A stretch of DNA of 64,000 nucleotides from Micavibrio sp. UBA6212. Its GTDB lineage: Bacteria > Pseudomonadota > Alphaproteobacteria > Micavibrionales > Micavibrionaceae. Below are positions 35,462 to 45,539 of the stretch, piece after piece. Location: NCBI GenBank assembly GCA_002421905.1, contig DISK01000005.1, positions 30,432 to 94,431 of the forward strand, read 5' to 3'. The translations under genes were made by a program, and so were the position numbers. Each line of letters begins with the position of its first letter. The first letter of the stretch is position 1. The notes under the pieces were generated by a model. It was not told where the DNA came from. It saw only the letters and a list, made by a program, of their open reading frames with translations, and ran no database searches.

Positions 35462-36895
35462 CTATGAATTTTTCTTCATCCGTCGCCGCAACACAGAAGA
35501 CGGAATATTAAGTGCTTCGCGATATTTGGCAACCGTACGCCGCGCCACATTCATACCTTCCTGATTAAGAAGAGCCGCCAGATCATCATCAGATAAAATT
35601 TTCGATGGGGATTCTTCATCCGTAAGGGTTTTGATCCGTGCCTTAACCGTTTCGGAAGAAATGGATTGACCGTCCGCCCCTTCGATCGAAGAGGTGAAAA
35701 AGAATTTAAGTTCAAGCAATCCGCGTGGCGTCCCGATAAACTTTCCTGTTGTAACCCTGCTGACCGTACTCTCGTGAAGATCAACAACCTCAGCCACTTC
35801 ACGCAAAGTCAGCGGCTTTAGAAACTCGATCCCATAAAGGAAAAATCCGTCCTGTCGTTCAACTATTTCTGCCGCAACTTTCAAAATACTCTGCGCCCGT
35901 TGATCGAGCGCTTTAACCAGCCAACTGGCGTTGGCCAGCTGATGGGAGAGATATTCCTTTTCGGTTTTATCTTTGGTTTTCGAAGCCACTTGCGTGTAGT
36001 ACTCCCTGTTCACCAGAACGCGCGGCAAAGTATCGGCATTCAACTCGACACGCCACCCGCCACCGATATTTTTGGGCAAGGCCTTCATCAACACATCAGG
36101 AATTGCAGTTTGCGCCACCACATGTTCAAACTCAGCCGAAGGGCGCGGGTTTAATCCGCGTATAACTGCGGCCATGCGGCTTAGTTCTTCCTCACTAACC
36201 TCACAAAGTTTTGATAGTTTTTTCAAATCATGCTGTGCCAGAAGAGGAAGATTGGACATCAAGATACGCATCGGGGCGCTATACAACCCTTGCTCTTCAA
36301 GTTGCAGGGCCAGACATTCCGAAAGGTCACGAGCGAACACCCCTGTCGGATCAAATGTTTTGAGCTTTTTTAAGACGCGGTTGAGGGCTTCGGGCAAACA
36401 CCCGAATTGTTGCGCCAGAACTTTCAAGTCCTCGCGCAGATATCCGGCTTCGTCCAGACGATCTATCAACAAGGTACCGATACTACGTTCCAGAGGGGTC
36501 TCTGCCTCAATATGAAGCTGTCCCAATAGATGATCGCGCAGTGTTTTCTGCCCCACCAGCGTATCTTCAAAATCAGGCAGCGCATCAGAAAAATTGCTTC
36601 GCCCGCCAGCCCCGATTTCAGCCATTTTCGAGCCTGCATCAAAATCCTCAGGAGGAGAAGAATCTTCCGCATGGCCCGTCTCTTCAGCATGAGAGGCTTG
36701 ATCTTCCGAATTCTCCTGATCATTTTCAGTCTCAACCCGCTCTAACAAGGGGTTTTGCACCATTTCCGCTTCCAGAAAATCCTGCAATTCCAGATTATTC
36801 ATCTGCAGCAATTTGACAGCCTGCTGCATTTGCGGCGTCATCACCAATGACTGCTGCTGGCGTAAATCCAAGGATTGAGTGATTTTCTGATTCAA
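35462..36895 (-). CDS. rpoN: RNA polymerase sigma-54 factor
   Basis: A 477-residue sigma-54. Region I is Gln/Leu rich (LDLRQQQSLVMTPQMQQAVK), region II is acidic, and region III has the core-binding domain and the DNA-binding part ending in the RpoN box ARRTVAKYREALNIPSS near residue 455. It directs transcription of genes with -24/-12 promoters that need activator ATPases. Many proteobacteria place rpoN beside hpf and ptsN; here those genes are about 21 kb away. Confidence 0.97.
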   Translation of the reverse strand: MNQKITQSLDLRQQQSLVMTPQMQQAVKLLQMNNLELQDFLEAEMVQNPLLERVETENDQENSEDQASHAEETGHAEDSSPPEDFDAGSKMAEIGAGGRSNFSDALPDFEDTLVGQKTLRDHLLGQLHIEAETPLERSIGTLLIDRLDEAGYLREDLKVLAQQFGCLPEALNRVLKKLKTFDPTGVFARDLSECLALQLEEQGLYSAPMRILMSNLPLLAQHDLKKLSKLCEVSEEELSRMAAVIRGLNPRPSAEFEHVVAQTAIPDVLMKALPKNIGGGWRVELNADTLPRVLVNREYYTQVASKTKDKTEKEYLSHQLANASWLVKALDQRAQSILKVAAEIVERQDGFFLYGIEFLKPLTLREVAEVVDLHESTVSRVTTGKFIGTPRGLLELKFFFTSSIEGADGQSISSETVKARIKTLTDEESPSKILSDDDLAALLNQEGMNVARRTVAKYREALNIPSSVLRRRMKKNS

Positions 36896-36935
36896 ACTGA
36901 TAAGTCCTTTTGCCGCTTTATTGTGAGATTTATTT

Positions 36936-37334
36936 TTACTGGCGTTTATATTTTACACGGTCTTTGTACCCTAAAAACTCTCCTTTTTTCGCTTTGGCAA
37001 AAGTATCTTTACCACCCGTCCTGAAAGATTGGGGACCATACCGCGCCAACAGGAAACCTGTTGCAAAAGAGAAAACAAACAACCCCAGAAACACCAAAGT
37101 CGCTGGTTGGGAGAGAACAGGCCCTAAAAACAAGTTGAAGTTATCTGCTCCCAGAAAAGCAATGACGTCCCTGAACTGATCCGGCGCATAATTTTTGAAA
37201 ATCCCGCCAATATCCGCAAAATAGAATGCTGCGCCTTCTTTTTGCCAGATATACAGATCATTCCCCAGCGCCACCAGCATCAACACCAGAAAGAACACGC
37301 AAAATACCTTGGTTGTCTTAGATAACCCGAACAT
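36936..37334 (-). CDS. unrecognised two-helix membrane protein
   Basis: A 132-residue protein with an N-terminal membrane helix (VFCVFFLVLMLVALGNDLYI, about residues 9-28), a central loop of about 45 residues, a second helix (ATLVFLGLFVFSFATGFLLA, about 78-97) and a basic cytoplasmic tail KAKKGEFLGYKDRVKYKRQ. The layout suggests a small inner-membrane protein with both ends in the cytoplasm. No family recognised. It follows tRNA-Ser on the opposite strand, separated by 140 bases. Confidence 0.7.
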   Translation of the reverse strand: MFGLSKTTKVFCVFFLVLMLVALGNDLYIWQKEGAAFYFADIGGIFKNYAPDQFRDVIAFLGADNFNLFLGPVLSQPATLVFLGLFVFSFATGFLLARYGPQSFRTGGKDTFAKAKKGEFLGYKDRVKYKRQ

Positions 37335-37474
37335 GACCTAACCCCATAATCTCTTCCGACATGATAACAGAAACAAGGCGTTAGGCCAAGCAACCTCCCC
37401 TTGAGGGGGCAATCTGAATTTTCTCTTGAATTTTGACGTTAGGGTGGGTAAGTTGCCGCGTTCCAGAGTCTTGC

Positions 37475-37564
37475 GGAGAGGTGGCCGAGCGGTTTAAGGC
37501 ACTCGCCTGGAAAGCGGGCATAGGGTCAAACCTATCGTGAGTTCGAATCTCATCCTCTCCGCCA
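37475..37564 (+). tRNA. tRNA-Ser (anticodon GGA)
   Basis: A 90-base tRNA: acceptor stem GGAGAGG/CCTCTCC, D-arm with GAGCGGTTTAAGG, anticodon stem CTCGC/GCGGG around CTGGAAA, a long variable arm (CATAGGGTCAAACCTATCG), T-arm GTTCGAATC and an encoded CCA. The GGA anticodon reads TCC/TCT serine codons. Its 3' end is the left boundary of an insertion. Confidence 0.96.
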
Positions 37565-37567
37565 TTT
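37545..37567 (+). repeat. left copy of the tRNA-Ser 3'-end direct repeat (attL-like)
   Basis: The last part of tRNA-Ser from GAATCTCATC through the CCA and the following TTT. The same 23 bases recur at 38541-38563. Duplication of a tRNA 3' end is the usual mark left by site-specific integration. Confidence 0.8.
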
Positions 37568-37591
37568 ACTTTAAAATCGATAGGTTACGCC

Positions 37592-37996
37592 ATGCCTGAG
37601 TTCAAGATTCTTGCTAATATCATCACCTTCATGGAAGCAAATGGTGTAACCGCACAGAATGTTAGGTTTGAAGTAGACCAGAAACTTGCTGATGAGATTA
37701 ACTTGAAGCATAGCACTAAATATACCGTTCCTGACCTAGAGAAAGCAGTAGATAAATGTATTGCGAATGAATGGATAAAACATAGCACTTTGGGAGAGAA
37801 ATACAAATATCTCAGCCTTACCGCAAAAGGCGTTGGGGCAGCACGCTCAAAGGTAAAATCAGAAGAAGTAAAAATGTCTAGGACGCCCCTAAAGAAGGCT
37901 TCTGATTACATTGAAGACCATAAGGGTCTCTTTGCTTTTATTACCCTCATTATTGCCTTTGCAACTTTGTTAGCAAGATTCCTAGGAGCAAAGTAA
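37592..37996 (+). CDS. island gene 1: winged-helix-like protein with C-terminal membrane helix
   Basis: A 134-residue protein. Residues 1-85 alternate helices and end in a beta-wing-like segment (STLGEKYKYLSLTAKGVGAA), the look of a winged-helix domain; a charged linker follows, and residues about 110-131 are a single membrane helix (GLFAFITLIIAFATLLARFL) at the very C-terminus. A DNA- or protein-binding head on a tail anchor is an unusual design. The next gene starts at the base after its stop, so the two are coupled. No family recognised. Confidence 0.65.
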   Translation: MPEFKILANIITFMEANGVTAQNVRFEVDQKLADEINLKHSTKYTVPDLEKAVDKCIANEWIKHSTLGEKYKYLSLTAKGVGAARSKVKSEEVKMSRTPLKKASDYIEDHKGLFAFITLIIAFATLLARFLGAK

Positions 37997-38230
37997 ATGA
38001 AAAATAAAGAATTTCATATTTCACTAAAGTGTCTTTTTTGTGGGTCAGAATTAAAAGGGGATACAGAAAAGGAATACATCTCCGGTGACATGATTAAATG
38101 CCAAGAATGCAGTGAGTTGAATGATTATGATTCATTGAAAGATGTCGCAATTGAAGAAGGTAAAGCGGCAGTTACAAGTTATGCGAAAGATGAAATATCA
38201 AAGATGTTGAAGGGCATCTTCAAAAAGTAA
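37997..38230 (+). CDS. island gene 2: small zinc-ribbon protein
   Basis: A 77-residue protein with two Cys pairs, CLFCGSELKG at residues 12-21 and CQECSEL near residue 36, forming a rubredoxin-like zinc ribbon. A helical acidic/Lys-rich half follows and ends AKDEISKMLKGIFKK, a basic amphipathic helix. It begins immediately after gene 1. No known partner or enzyme domain; binding of a nucleic acid or membrane by the basic tail is possible but unproven. Confidence 0.65.
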   Translation: MKNKEFHISLKCLFCGSELKGDTEKEYISGDMIKCQECSELNDYDSLKDVAIEEGKAAVTSYAKDEISKMLKGIFKK

Positions 38231-38540
38231 CTACAAAATCAAAAATTGAGTTTCAAACTTGTAAGGGGTTATATCTCTAACTGAGTCTCAATTTACCCCA
38301 TGGGTCATGCCCGATGCTTAAATAGTGTTTCCTGACTCACAGATGCCCACTGAGTGCGATGAAGTCAATTTACCATTTGGGTAGCCAAAACCACAATAAC
38401 GAATCTGGAAAATCCTGAGGGGGGCATAACCTTCAAATATAATTCAACTCTGAACTTGACAAGCGAGTACCAAGTGAGACATAGAACCCTTGCTCTCTGC
38501 TGAACACCAAGCATTCCCAAGGTTTTGAATTAGTGGCGTA
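38231..38540. other. non-coding tail of the tRNA-Ser island
   Basis: No gene is recognised. A stop-free plus-strand frame of 46 codons ends at 38503 but has no credible start, so it may be a decayed gene end. Two imperfect 17-base repeats and two ACTGAGT boxes lie in the first half. Confidence 0.5.
38289..38382 (+). repeat. pair of imperfect 17-bp repeats in the island tail
   Basis: CAATTTACCCCATGGGT (38289-38305) and CAATTTACCATTTGGGT (38366-38382) match at 14 of 17 positions. Each is preceded by an ACTGAGT box at a different spacing. They may be protein-binding sites or the remains of a duplicated segment. Confidence 0.55.
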
Positions 38541-38563
38541 GAATCTCATCCTCTCCGCCATTT
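38541..38563 (+). repeat. right copy of the tRNA-Ser 3'-end direct repeat (attR-like)
   Basis: Identical over 23 bases to 37545-37567, including the CCA-like end and TTT. The match breaks on the left (TAGAATC against TCGAATC), so it is a partial tRNA copy and not a second tRNA. Confidence 0.8.
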
Positions 38564-38596
38564 GACTACGTATCCCGATTATATCAGGACTTGCAG

Positions 38597-39355
38597 CTAT
38601 TCCCCCAGATAATATTCAACTGTCGAAACCACACGAACCGATTTATACGGGGTTTCGGATTCAGAAACACCCGGATCACGAGGCTCGATTTGAAGAACCC
38701 CTTGATTGGCCGAACGGATTTGCCCCACGGCCTGCCCGCTGTCATTAGCAAACTGTACTGCAGAAATTCGTGCATTTTTGGTCGCTTCGGCAATCATATC
38801 CGGCTTGATGTCATTAATTTTGGTAAAGGTATATTGAGGGGCAGGATTCCAACCACCATTCGGGGTTCCTAACGTGACATTCTTTTTTACCAGTTCTGCA
38901 ATATTCTGGGATGCCCGAAGGACTGCTTCGACATCATTGCTCCGCGCCAGCAACGCTTGGGTTAAAACATAGCGCGGCCCTGCGCGGTCAGTTTCACCAT
39001 AAGTCTTAGCCTGATTGTCAGACACAGTGAAGTTTTGCAGCATAATCTGGTCTTCCTTCAGCCCTTGGGACACCAGATAAGCCCGAACATCTTTTTCATT
39101 TTGTTCGATCGCTGCCTGCGCATCAGTCAACTGAGTGCCAGTTACAGTGAAATTAAGGACCCATACAGCCTGATCAGCCACAACATCGCGCGTCGAGAGA
39201 CCTTTCACCGTGACATAGCGGTCAAAACTGCGAAACTCTTTCAAGCCTGTCAGGATCATATTCCCCCCAAAGCCGACCCCCACTGCCAAAGCAGCCAAGC
39301 CCAAGGCTATCGGCCAGAATCCTGATTTGAAACAAGGTGATGTCGTATCTGTCAT
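38597..39355 (-). CDS. SIMPL-domain (DUF541) protein
   Basis: A 252-residue periplasm-facing protein. One N-terminal membrane helix (WPIALGLAALAVGVGFGGNM) is followed by the SIMPL/DUF541 domain with the typical start VTVKGLSTRDVVADQAVW and the KIND-like region TKINDIKPDMIAEATKNARI ending SVRVVSTVEYYLGE. Members are found in stress and envelope contexts; no catalytic activity is established. It sits just outside the tRNA-Ser island, on the opposite strand. Confidence 0.9.
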   Translation of the reverse strand: MTDTTSPCFKSGFWPIALGLAALAVGVGFGGNMILTGLKEFRSFDRYVTVKGLSTRDVVADQAVWVLNFTVTGTQLTDAQAAIEQNEKDVRAYLVSQGLKEDQIMLQNFTVSDNQAKTYGETDRAGPRYVLTQALLARSNDVEAVLRASQNIAELVKKNVTLGTPNGGWNPAPQYTFTKINDIKPDMIAEATKNARISAVQFANDSGQAVGQIRSANQGVLQIEPRDPGVSESETPYKSVRVVSTVEYYLGE

Positions 39356-39482
39356 GGCTTAACCTCCCGCAATATTGTCCAGTGCGCCTATCTAGCCCCA
39401 GCAAAATAGGGAATGCAATTTCTATTTACCAACTTTTAGGTTTTTATGGTTATTATGTATATTAAATATGGGGTTAGGTTTT

Positions 39483-39992
39483 ATGGATATTGGCAATTTT
39501 ATTAGCGATCTGAAAGATACTTTTTCAAATATGTTTGAAAATATTGGCCAAAAGCTGAGCCAGTTTTTTGACAATTTCAGTTTCGGCGGCGGCAGCACGT
39601 CTGGCGGCGGCATGTCCGCCCCACCTTTGGCAACACCGGGATATAATATGGGAGCAACAGACTTTAGCGCCCAGCAAATGCGCCCTTCAAATGAACTCCA
39701 GCAGTCACCGGCACCTGTTGTTGAGCGTGGATTTTCTGCATCTTCCGTCAATAATAATTTTCATGTGGCAGCAACAGATGGCGGCCGTTTCCAAACCGGC
39801 AACCCGCAAATCGACAACGCCATGCATAGAGGTGGACAACAAATCGGCAGGTCTGTCGATGGGTTGGGAAATACAATTGCAAACCTGCCGAACAGATTGA
39901 TAACCGGCATGGGCCATGCGGCAGAGAATAGAATAGCCCAAGAAACAAGAACGGCCACAAACAGGGCCATTCAAGGACTTTTTAGACGATAA
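39483..39992 (+). CDS. unrecognised Gly/Ser/Asn-rich protein
   Basis: A 169-residue protein: an amphipathic N-terminal helix (MDIGNFISDLKDTFSNMFEN), a Gly/Ser-rich flexible segment (FGGGSTSGGGMSAPP), and a polar C-terminal helix region. An ATG at 39468 is in frame, but GGGGTTAGG fits the one at 39483. No signal peptide. The style resembles the 285-residue gene at 32.1 kb (low complexity, no family). It converges on ctaD with a 34-base gap. Confidence 0.6.
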   Translation: MDIGNFISDLKDTFSNMFENIGQKLSQFFDNFSFGGGSTSGGGMSAPPLATPGYNMGATDFSAQQMRPSNELQQSPAPVVERGFSASSVNNNFHVAATDGGRFQTGNPQIDNAMHRGGQQIGRSVDGLGNTIANLPNRLITGMGHAAENRIAQETRTATNRAIQGLFRR

Positions 39993-40013
39993 CATCTGAT
40001 TCTAACAGATGTT
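39991..40013. terminator. stem-loop between convergent genes
   Basis: AACATCTG (39991-39998) and CAGATGTT (40006-40013) form an 8-bp stem with a seven-base loop directly at the stop codon, in the gap before ctaD. T runs are weak on both sides, so terminator function is likely but not certain. Confidence 0.5.
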
Positions 40014-40026
40014 CCAACCGTTTTAG

Positions 40027-41661
<1,635 letters not shown>

Positions 41662-41671
41662 CTATTCAAAT

Positions 41672-42580
41672 CTATTTTTTATCTGTATTTGGAACAGGCA
41701 ATTCGACAGGAGCCTCAGCAACGGGAGTGGCCTCAGGCACAACTGCATCAGCTGCTGGCATAGAGCCTCCTTGGGCAACAACCCATTCAGCAAATTCATC
41801 CTTGGTAACGACCTTGATTTCAATCGGCATCAAGCCGTGTCCAACACCGCAAATCTCGGAGCATTGCCCGAAATAGGTTCCTGTTTTATCAGCACGCGCC
41901 CAAGCAGAATTCAAACGACCGGGAACCGCATCAATTTTAATCCCGAAAGCCGGAACCGCAAAAGAGTGAATCACATCACTGGCAGTCACCTCAAAAACAA
42001 TAGTGGTATCAACAGGCACGACTACAGGACTATCCGTTGACAACAGGCGTTTCTGGCCTTTAGTCGGATCCAGATCTTTATCCTTGATATAAGTGGAAGT
42101 AAAAGAGAGCTCTCCATTATCAGGGTATTCGTAGCTCCAGTTCCACTGGTTGCCCGTTACTTTGATCGTCAGTTCAGGTGCGGGGTTGCGGGCTTCGAAA
42201 AACAATAATTTGAAAGACGGCACCGCAATCACAATCAGGATCACAACCGGTACAACCGTCCACAAAACTTCGAGCAAGACATTATGTGTTGTGGTGGACG
42301 GAGTTGGATTGGCCTTGGCATTAAAACGAACCATGACGAACAGCAATAAGGCCGTTACAAAAATAACAATCCCCGTGATGATATAGAGCAGCATATTATG
42401 AAACTCTGTAATATGTTCCATTGCCGGCGTTGCGGCAGCTTGCAATTTATACGGCCATTCCAGTATCTGGGAAAAATCCGGCGCGGCATGCGCAGCAGAA
42501 ATCGAGAGAAAAACCAGAAAAGCCGAAAGGCATGAAACAAAAAAGCCTGTACGGAGGGAAACAGTGAGAGTGCTTATCAT
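41672..42580 (-). CDS. ctaC: cytochrome c oxidase subunit II
   Basis: A 302-residue protein: a signal peptide ending SAAHAAPDFS, two membrane helices (MLLYIITGIVIFVTALLLFV and LLEVLWTVVPVVILIVIAVP), then a cupredoxin domain with the CuA ligands CSEICGVGHGLMPIE. The tail is rich in Ala, Pro and Glu. It takes electrons from cytochrome c and passes them to ctaD, the next gene downstream (40-base gap). Confidence 0.96.
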   Translation of the reverse strand: MISTLTVSLRTGFFVSCLSAFLVFLSISAAHAAPDFSQILEWPYKLQAAATPAMEHITEFHNMLLYIITGIVIFVTALLLFVMVRFNAKANPTPSTTTHNVLLEVLWTVVPVVILIVIAVPSFKLLFFEARNPAPELTIKVTGNQWNWSYEYPDNGELSFTSTYIKDKDLDPTKGQKRLLSTDSPVVVPVDTTIVFEVTASDVIHSFAVPAFGIKIDAVPGRLNSAWARADKTGTYFGQCSEICGVGHGLMPIEIKVVTKDEFAEWVVAQGGSMPAADAVVPEATPVAEAPVELPVPNTDKK

Positions 42581-42728
42581 TATCTATGTCATTATGTTGA
42601 GAATTCAAAAAACTTTCGTGACACTATGCCGCAGTTTTGAAAAAAAATATAGAGACAATTCAAAGAACGAAATTTTCAGTTGGAAGTGTCTTGGAAAATG
42701 TATTTATGTACAAAACTATGTAAAATTA

Positions 42729-43505
42729 TCAAGGGGATAAGGAAAGGAGCGATAAGCCATAAAGGGCCGCTGTCTCGGAACGCAATATTCGTGGCCCCAG
42801 AGAAACAGGACAGACACAGGAAAATCCAGATAAAAAGGCGACTTCTTCTTGGTCAAATCCTCCTTCTGGCCCCACCATATAAGTGGCATCACGCACAGCC
42901 TCTTTGCGAAGGACATCACCTAGAAAGGCAGCATCTTGACGTTCAATTGCTGCATAGATTTTTGACCTGCTATCAAATTGCTGCATAAACTGTTTCAAGC
43001 TCTGCACCGGATGGAGAGTAGGCAGATCCAACCGTTCACATTGCTCACAGGCTTCGATAATTTGGGCTTTGACCCGCTCTTCCTTGATATCGCGTATAAC
43101 TGACCGATTCATCACAACAGGGTGGAAGTCTGTTACGCCCAGCTCGACAGATTTTTCAATCAGCCAGTCCTGCCGATCTTTTTTGATCGGCGAGAAAACC
43201 AGATGACGGGTATATTGTGGCAATCCATCACTTGCGGGGCGCAGCAAATCCTGTATCTGTAGCGCAACAGCCTTCTTGGATGGGAATGAAATTTGCGCCC
43301 TCCATTCCCCATCTGCCGCATTAAACACACGGACAAAATCTCCCCCAGCACAGCGCAAAACATGCCGCAAATAATGCGCCTGCCCCTCTGGCAACGGTAC
43401 ATCTTCGCCTGCTCGCAAAGGAACAGAAAGATAAAGACGCGGGAGATCATGCGGATAGGGAGACAAAATAGCGAGCATGGTGTTGTTTATACCATACGCC
43501 GCCAT
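42729..43505 (-). CDS. rsmE: 16S rRNA (uracil-1498 N3)-methyltransferase
   Basis: A 258-residue SPOUT methyltransferase. The N-terminal PUA-like part has LPRLYLSVPLRAG and GQAHYLRHVLRCAGG; the knot domain has PIKKDRQDWLIEKSVELGVT, GPEGGFDQEEVAFL and LGPRILRSETAALYG. It methylates U1498 in 16S rRNA. The start is uncertain: an ATG at 43478 would give a more usual N-terminus. It sits two genes from ubiA, as in other alphaproteobacteria. Confidence 0.92.
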   Translation of the reverse strand: MAAYGINNTMLAILSPYPHDLPRLYLSVPLRAGEDVPLPEGQAHYLRHVLRCAGGDFVRVFNAADGEWRAQISFPSKKAVALQIQDLLRPASDGLPQYTRHLVFSPIKKDRQDWLIEKSVELGVTDFHPVVMNRSVIRDIKEERVKAQIIEACEQCERLDLPTLHPVQSLKQFMQQFDSRSKIYAAIERQDAAFLGDVLRKEAVRDATYMVGPEGGFDQEEVAFLSGFSCVCPVSLGPRILRSETAALYGLSLLSLSP

Positions 43506-43524
43506 TCTGTAAATATTTAGAAAA

Positions 43525-44430
43525 CTATTTGAAAGATAGTTTCATTTGCTCGGAAGCCGTTCCACGATCTAAAAGACCTTGAGCACCACCAGCTTGGGTA
43601 TATTTTTCAATAAACTCAGTATTGGTTTCAGCAAAACGGGACAAAAGAGGGTGGGTAATCTCACGAACAAAATCAGGCGTGGCGAAAATGCCGTAGCCCT
43701 CCACAGCACTTTCCAGAACGCTAACTTGGCGGGTAGGGGTCAACCGATCAAAAATCTTGGCTGTTAAGTCAACATAAGGATCGGAATGTCTAGGTGTTTC
43801 GGCACAATATTGATGGAGCAGAGCCTGATAGCGATCCGCCAGTTCTGCGGTAAACTCGCGGCTTGGCTCAGCCGCAGCAAAAGCTTCCAACTTATCGTAA
43901 AAAATATCGCAAAGCCGATTGTAATATGCCTCATTTTCGTGGTGCAAATCAGGAATATATGTGGAAATTTCTTCAAATGTAGAAGGCGTCATCCCACGGC
44001 TTTGGCCTTCAAGCGCAAAAAAGGCCGTCTTTTCCAGATCCTCAGCCGCCATCCTGGAATCCCCTAAACCTGAATTTTCGCGGTTAACCTGAGCCTCCGG
44101 AATCTGGCGATATTGATGGGCAAGAGCCAACATGTCCACAACACAAGACCCCAGGTTGGTATAATCGGCTTCCGCCATGTTTTCTGCAACAACAGTCACA
44201 CGGTCAAGCACCTCAGTCACAGCATTTTGCATGACATAGCCGAGGGATTTGGACATATCGGCAAGCTTGACACTTGGCATGAGAGCAAGAAATTGATCAA
44301 CACGATCGGCCTGTCCCGGAACTTCGAGATCATCCTCGCCAATTTGTAGAGCAAGGGCATCAAGCTGTGCCAAAGCTGCGGCGTAAGTATCACTGGTTCT
44401 GTCAAAGACAGTTTTAAGTTCTTTTTTCAT
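43525..44430 (-). CDS. unrecognised all-helical protein
   Basis: A 301-residue, acidic, almost wholly helical protein without signal peptide or membrane segment. It starts MKKELKTVFDRTSDTYAAAL at 44430, with AGGGTG six bases upstream; an extension to 44499 lacks such support. Motif-like pieces include SVKLADMSKSLGYVMQNAV and CAETPRHSDPYVDLTAKIF. No domain recognised. It lies between rsmE (same strand, 19 bases downstream) and the divergent ubiA. Confidence 0.7.
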   Translation of the reverse strand: MKKELKTVFDRTSDTYAAALAQLDALALQIGEDDLEVPGQADRVDQFLALMPSVKLADMSKSLGYVMQNAVTEVLDRVTVVAENMAEADYTNLGSCVVDMLALAHQYRQIPEAQVNRENSGLGDSRMAAEDLEKTAFFALEGQSRGMTPSTFEEISTYIPDLHHENEAYYNRLCDIFYDKLEAFAAAEPSREFTAELADRYQALLHQYCAETPRHSDPYVDLTAKIFDRLTPTRQVSVLESAVEGYGIFATPDFVREITHPLLSRFAETNTEFIEKYTQAGGAQGLLDRGTASEQMKLSFK

Positions 44431-44528
44431 GTTACACCCTAAATATATTTTATTTTTGCCAACTATATTAATTTTGCATAACAATATATATCGGATCATT
44501 GCTTGTCAATTTTTATTATTTGGTCACA

Positions 44529-45473
44529 ATGTCTTTAATGAACACAACAGACCAACAATCAACAGCACATACAGACATCAGGCGTTCAGGCTGGATAGGG
44601 ATGATGCCCCTATCATGGAGGCCTTATATACTATTGATGCGCCTTGATCGCCCGATCGGGACATGGTTGCTCTTGCTCCCCGGTTGGTGGTCAATTTTGA
44701 TGGCCGCAACCATAACCCAGACCTCAATCACAACCATACTATTCTATATGGGCCTTTTTGCAGCTGGTTCTATTATTATGCGGGGAGCAGGGTGTGTCAT
44801 AAACGATCTGTGGGATCGGGATTTTGACAGACAGGTCGAAAGAACAAAAGCGCGCCCGTTAGCGTCCGGTGAAATTCGGGTAAAATCAGCCCTGATTTTT
44901 TTGACCCTCTTGCTTGGTGCGGGTCTAGCGATTCTTCTGACCTTCAACCAAACCACTATTGTCTTGGGGTTTTTGTCTATTTTCCCAGTCATTTTATATC
45001 CGTTGGCCAAGCGAATTACGTGGTATCCGCAAGCGGTTTTGGGATTGACCTTTAATTTTGGCGCCCTGATGGGAGCCGCCAGTATTCTGGACACAGTTCC
45101 AGTCTTTGCATGGGTTTTATATATCGGCGGATTTTTCTGGACTCTTGGGTATGACACAATTTACGCACAACAAGACATTGCTGACGATGCTCTGATCGGT
45201 GTCAAATCGACAGCGCTAAAATTCGGTGAACGGGTCAGCCAATACATCGCTGCATTTTATACCATGACAATTTTGTGTTTCGGAGTAGCCGCCATACTGG
45301 CAGAGGCAGGGTTTGTTTTTTATATAGGCCTTAGTGCTGCAGCCAGCCACCTGCTTTGGCAATACCGGACATGGGACAAACAGAATCCTAACTCGTCTTT
45401 GAAAATTTTTAGATCAAATCGTGATTTTGGCCTGATTATCGCCCTGTCAGCCATCGCCGAATATTTATTCTAG
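44529..45473 (+). CDS. ubiA: 4-hydroxybenzoate polyprenyltransferase
   Basis: Prenylates 4-hydroxybenzoate in ubiquinone synthesis at the inner membrane. The 314-residue protein has about nine membrane helices, the first Asp-rich motif NDLWDRDFDRQVERTKARPL and the second YDTIYAQQDIADDALIGVKS, both typical of UbiA. The ATG at 44529 is chosen; a TTG at 44499 and an ATG at 44538 are alternatives. Confidence 0.94.
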   Translation: MSLMNTTDQQSTAHTDIRRSGWIGMMPLSWRPYILLMRLDRPIGTWLLLLPGWWSILMAATITQTSITTILFYMGLFAAGSIIMRGAGCVINDLWDRDFDRQVERTKARPLASGEIRVKSALIFLTLLLGAGLAILLTFNQTTIVLGFLSIFPVILYPLAKRITWYPQAVLGLTFNFGALMGAASILDTVPVFAWVLYIGGFFWTLGYDTIYAQQDIADDALIGVKSTALKFGERVSQYIAAFYTMTILCFGVAAILAEAGFVFYIGLSAAASHLLWQYRTWDKQNPNSSLKIFRSNRDFGLIIALSAIAEYLF

Positions 45474-45539
45474 AAAAGGAAACGGGCCAAATCCTGACAT
45501 AGAATCTGACCCGCCCCTAACATCAACAGAAGAAATGTA

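Larger units (their letters stand above)
37568..38563 (+). mobile_element. putative mini genomic island at tRNA-Ser
   Basis: About 1 kb lies between the two 23-bp copies of the tRNA 3' end. It holds two small plus-strand genes of unknown function (37592-37996 and 37997-38230) and a 310-base tail without a clear gene. The stretch looks more A+T rich than its flanks. No integrase is present, so if it was once mobile it is either a satellite that uses an integrase from elsewhere or a deletion remnant. Confidence 0.6.

Noticed and set aside
37381..37425. CCTCCCC-TTGA-GGGGG hairpin upstream of tRNA-Ser
   Set aside because: No T run suited to either neighbouring gene as a terminator and no clear role; too short to call.
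38366..38503. 46-codon stop-free frame in the island tail
   Set aside because: No usable start codon or ribosome-binding site; could be the decayed end of a gene but is not annotated as one.
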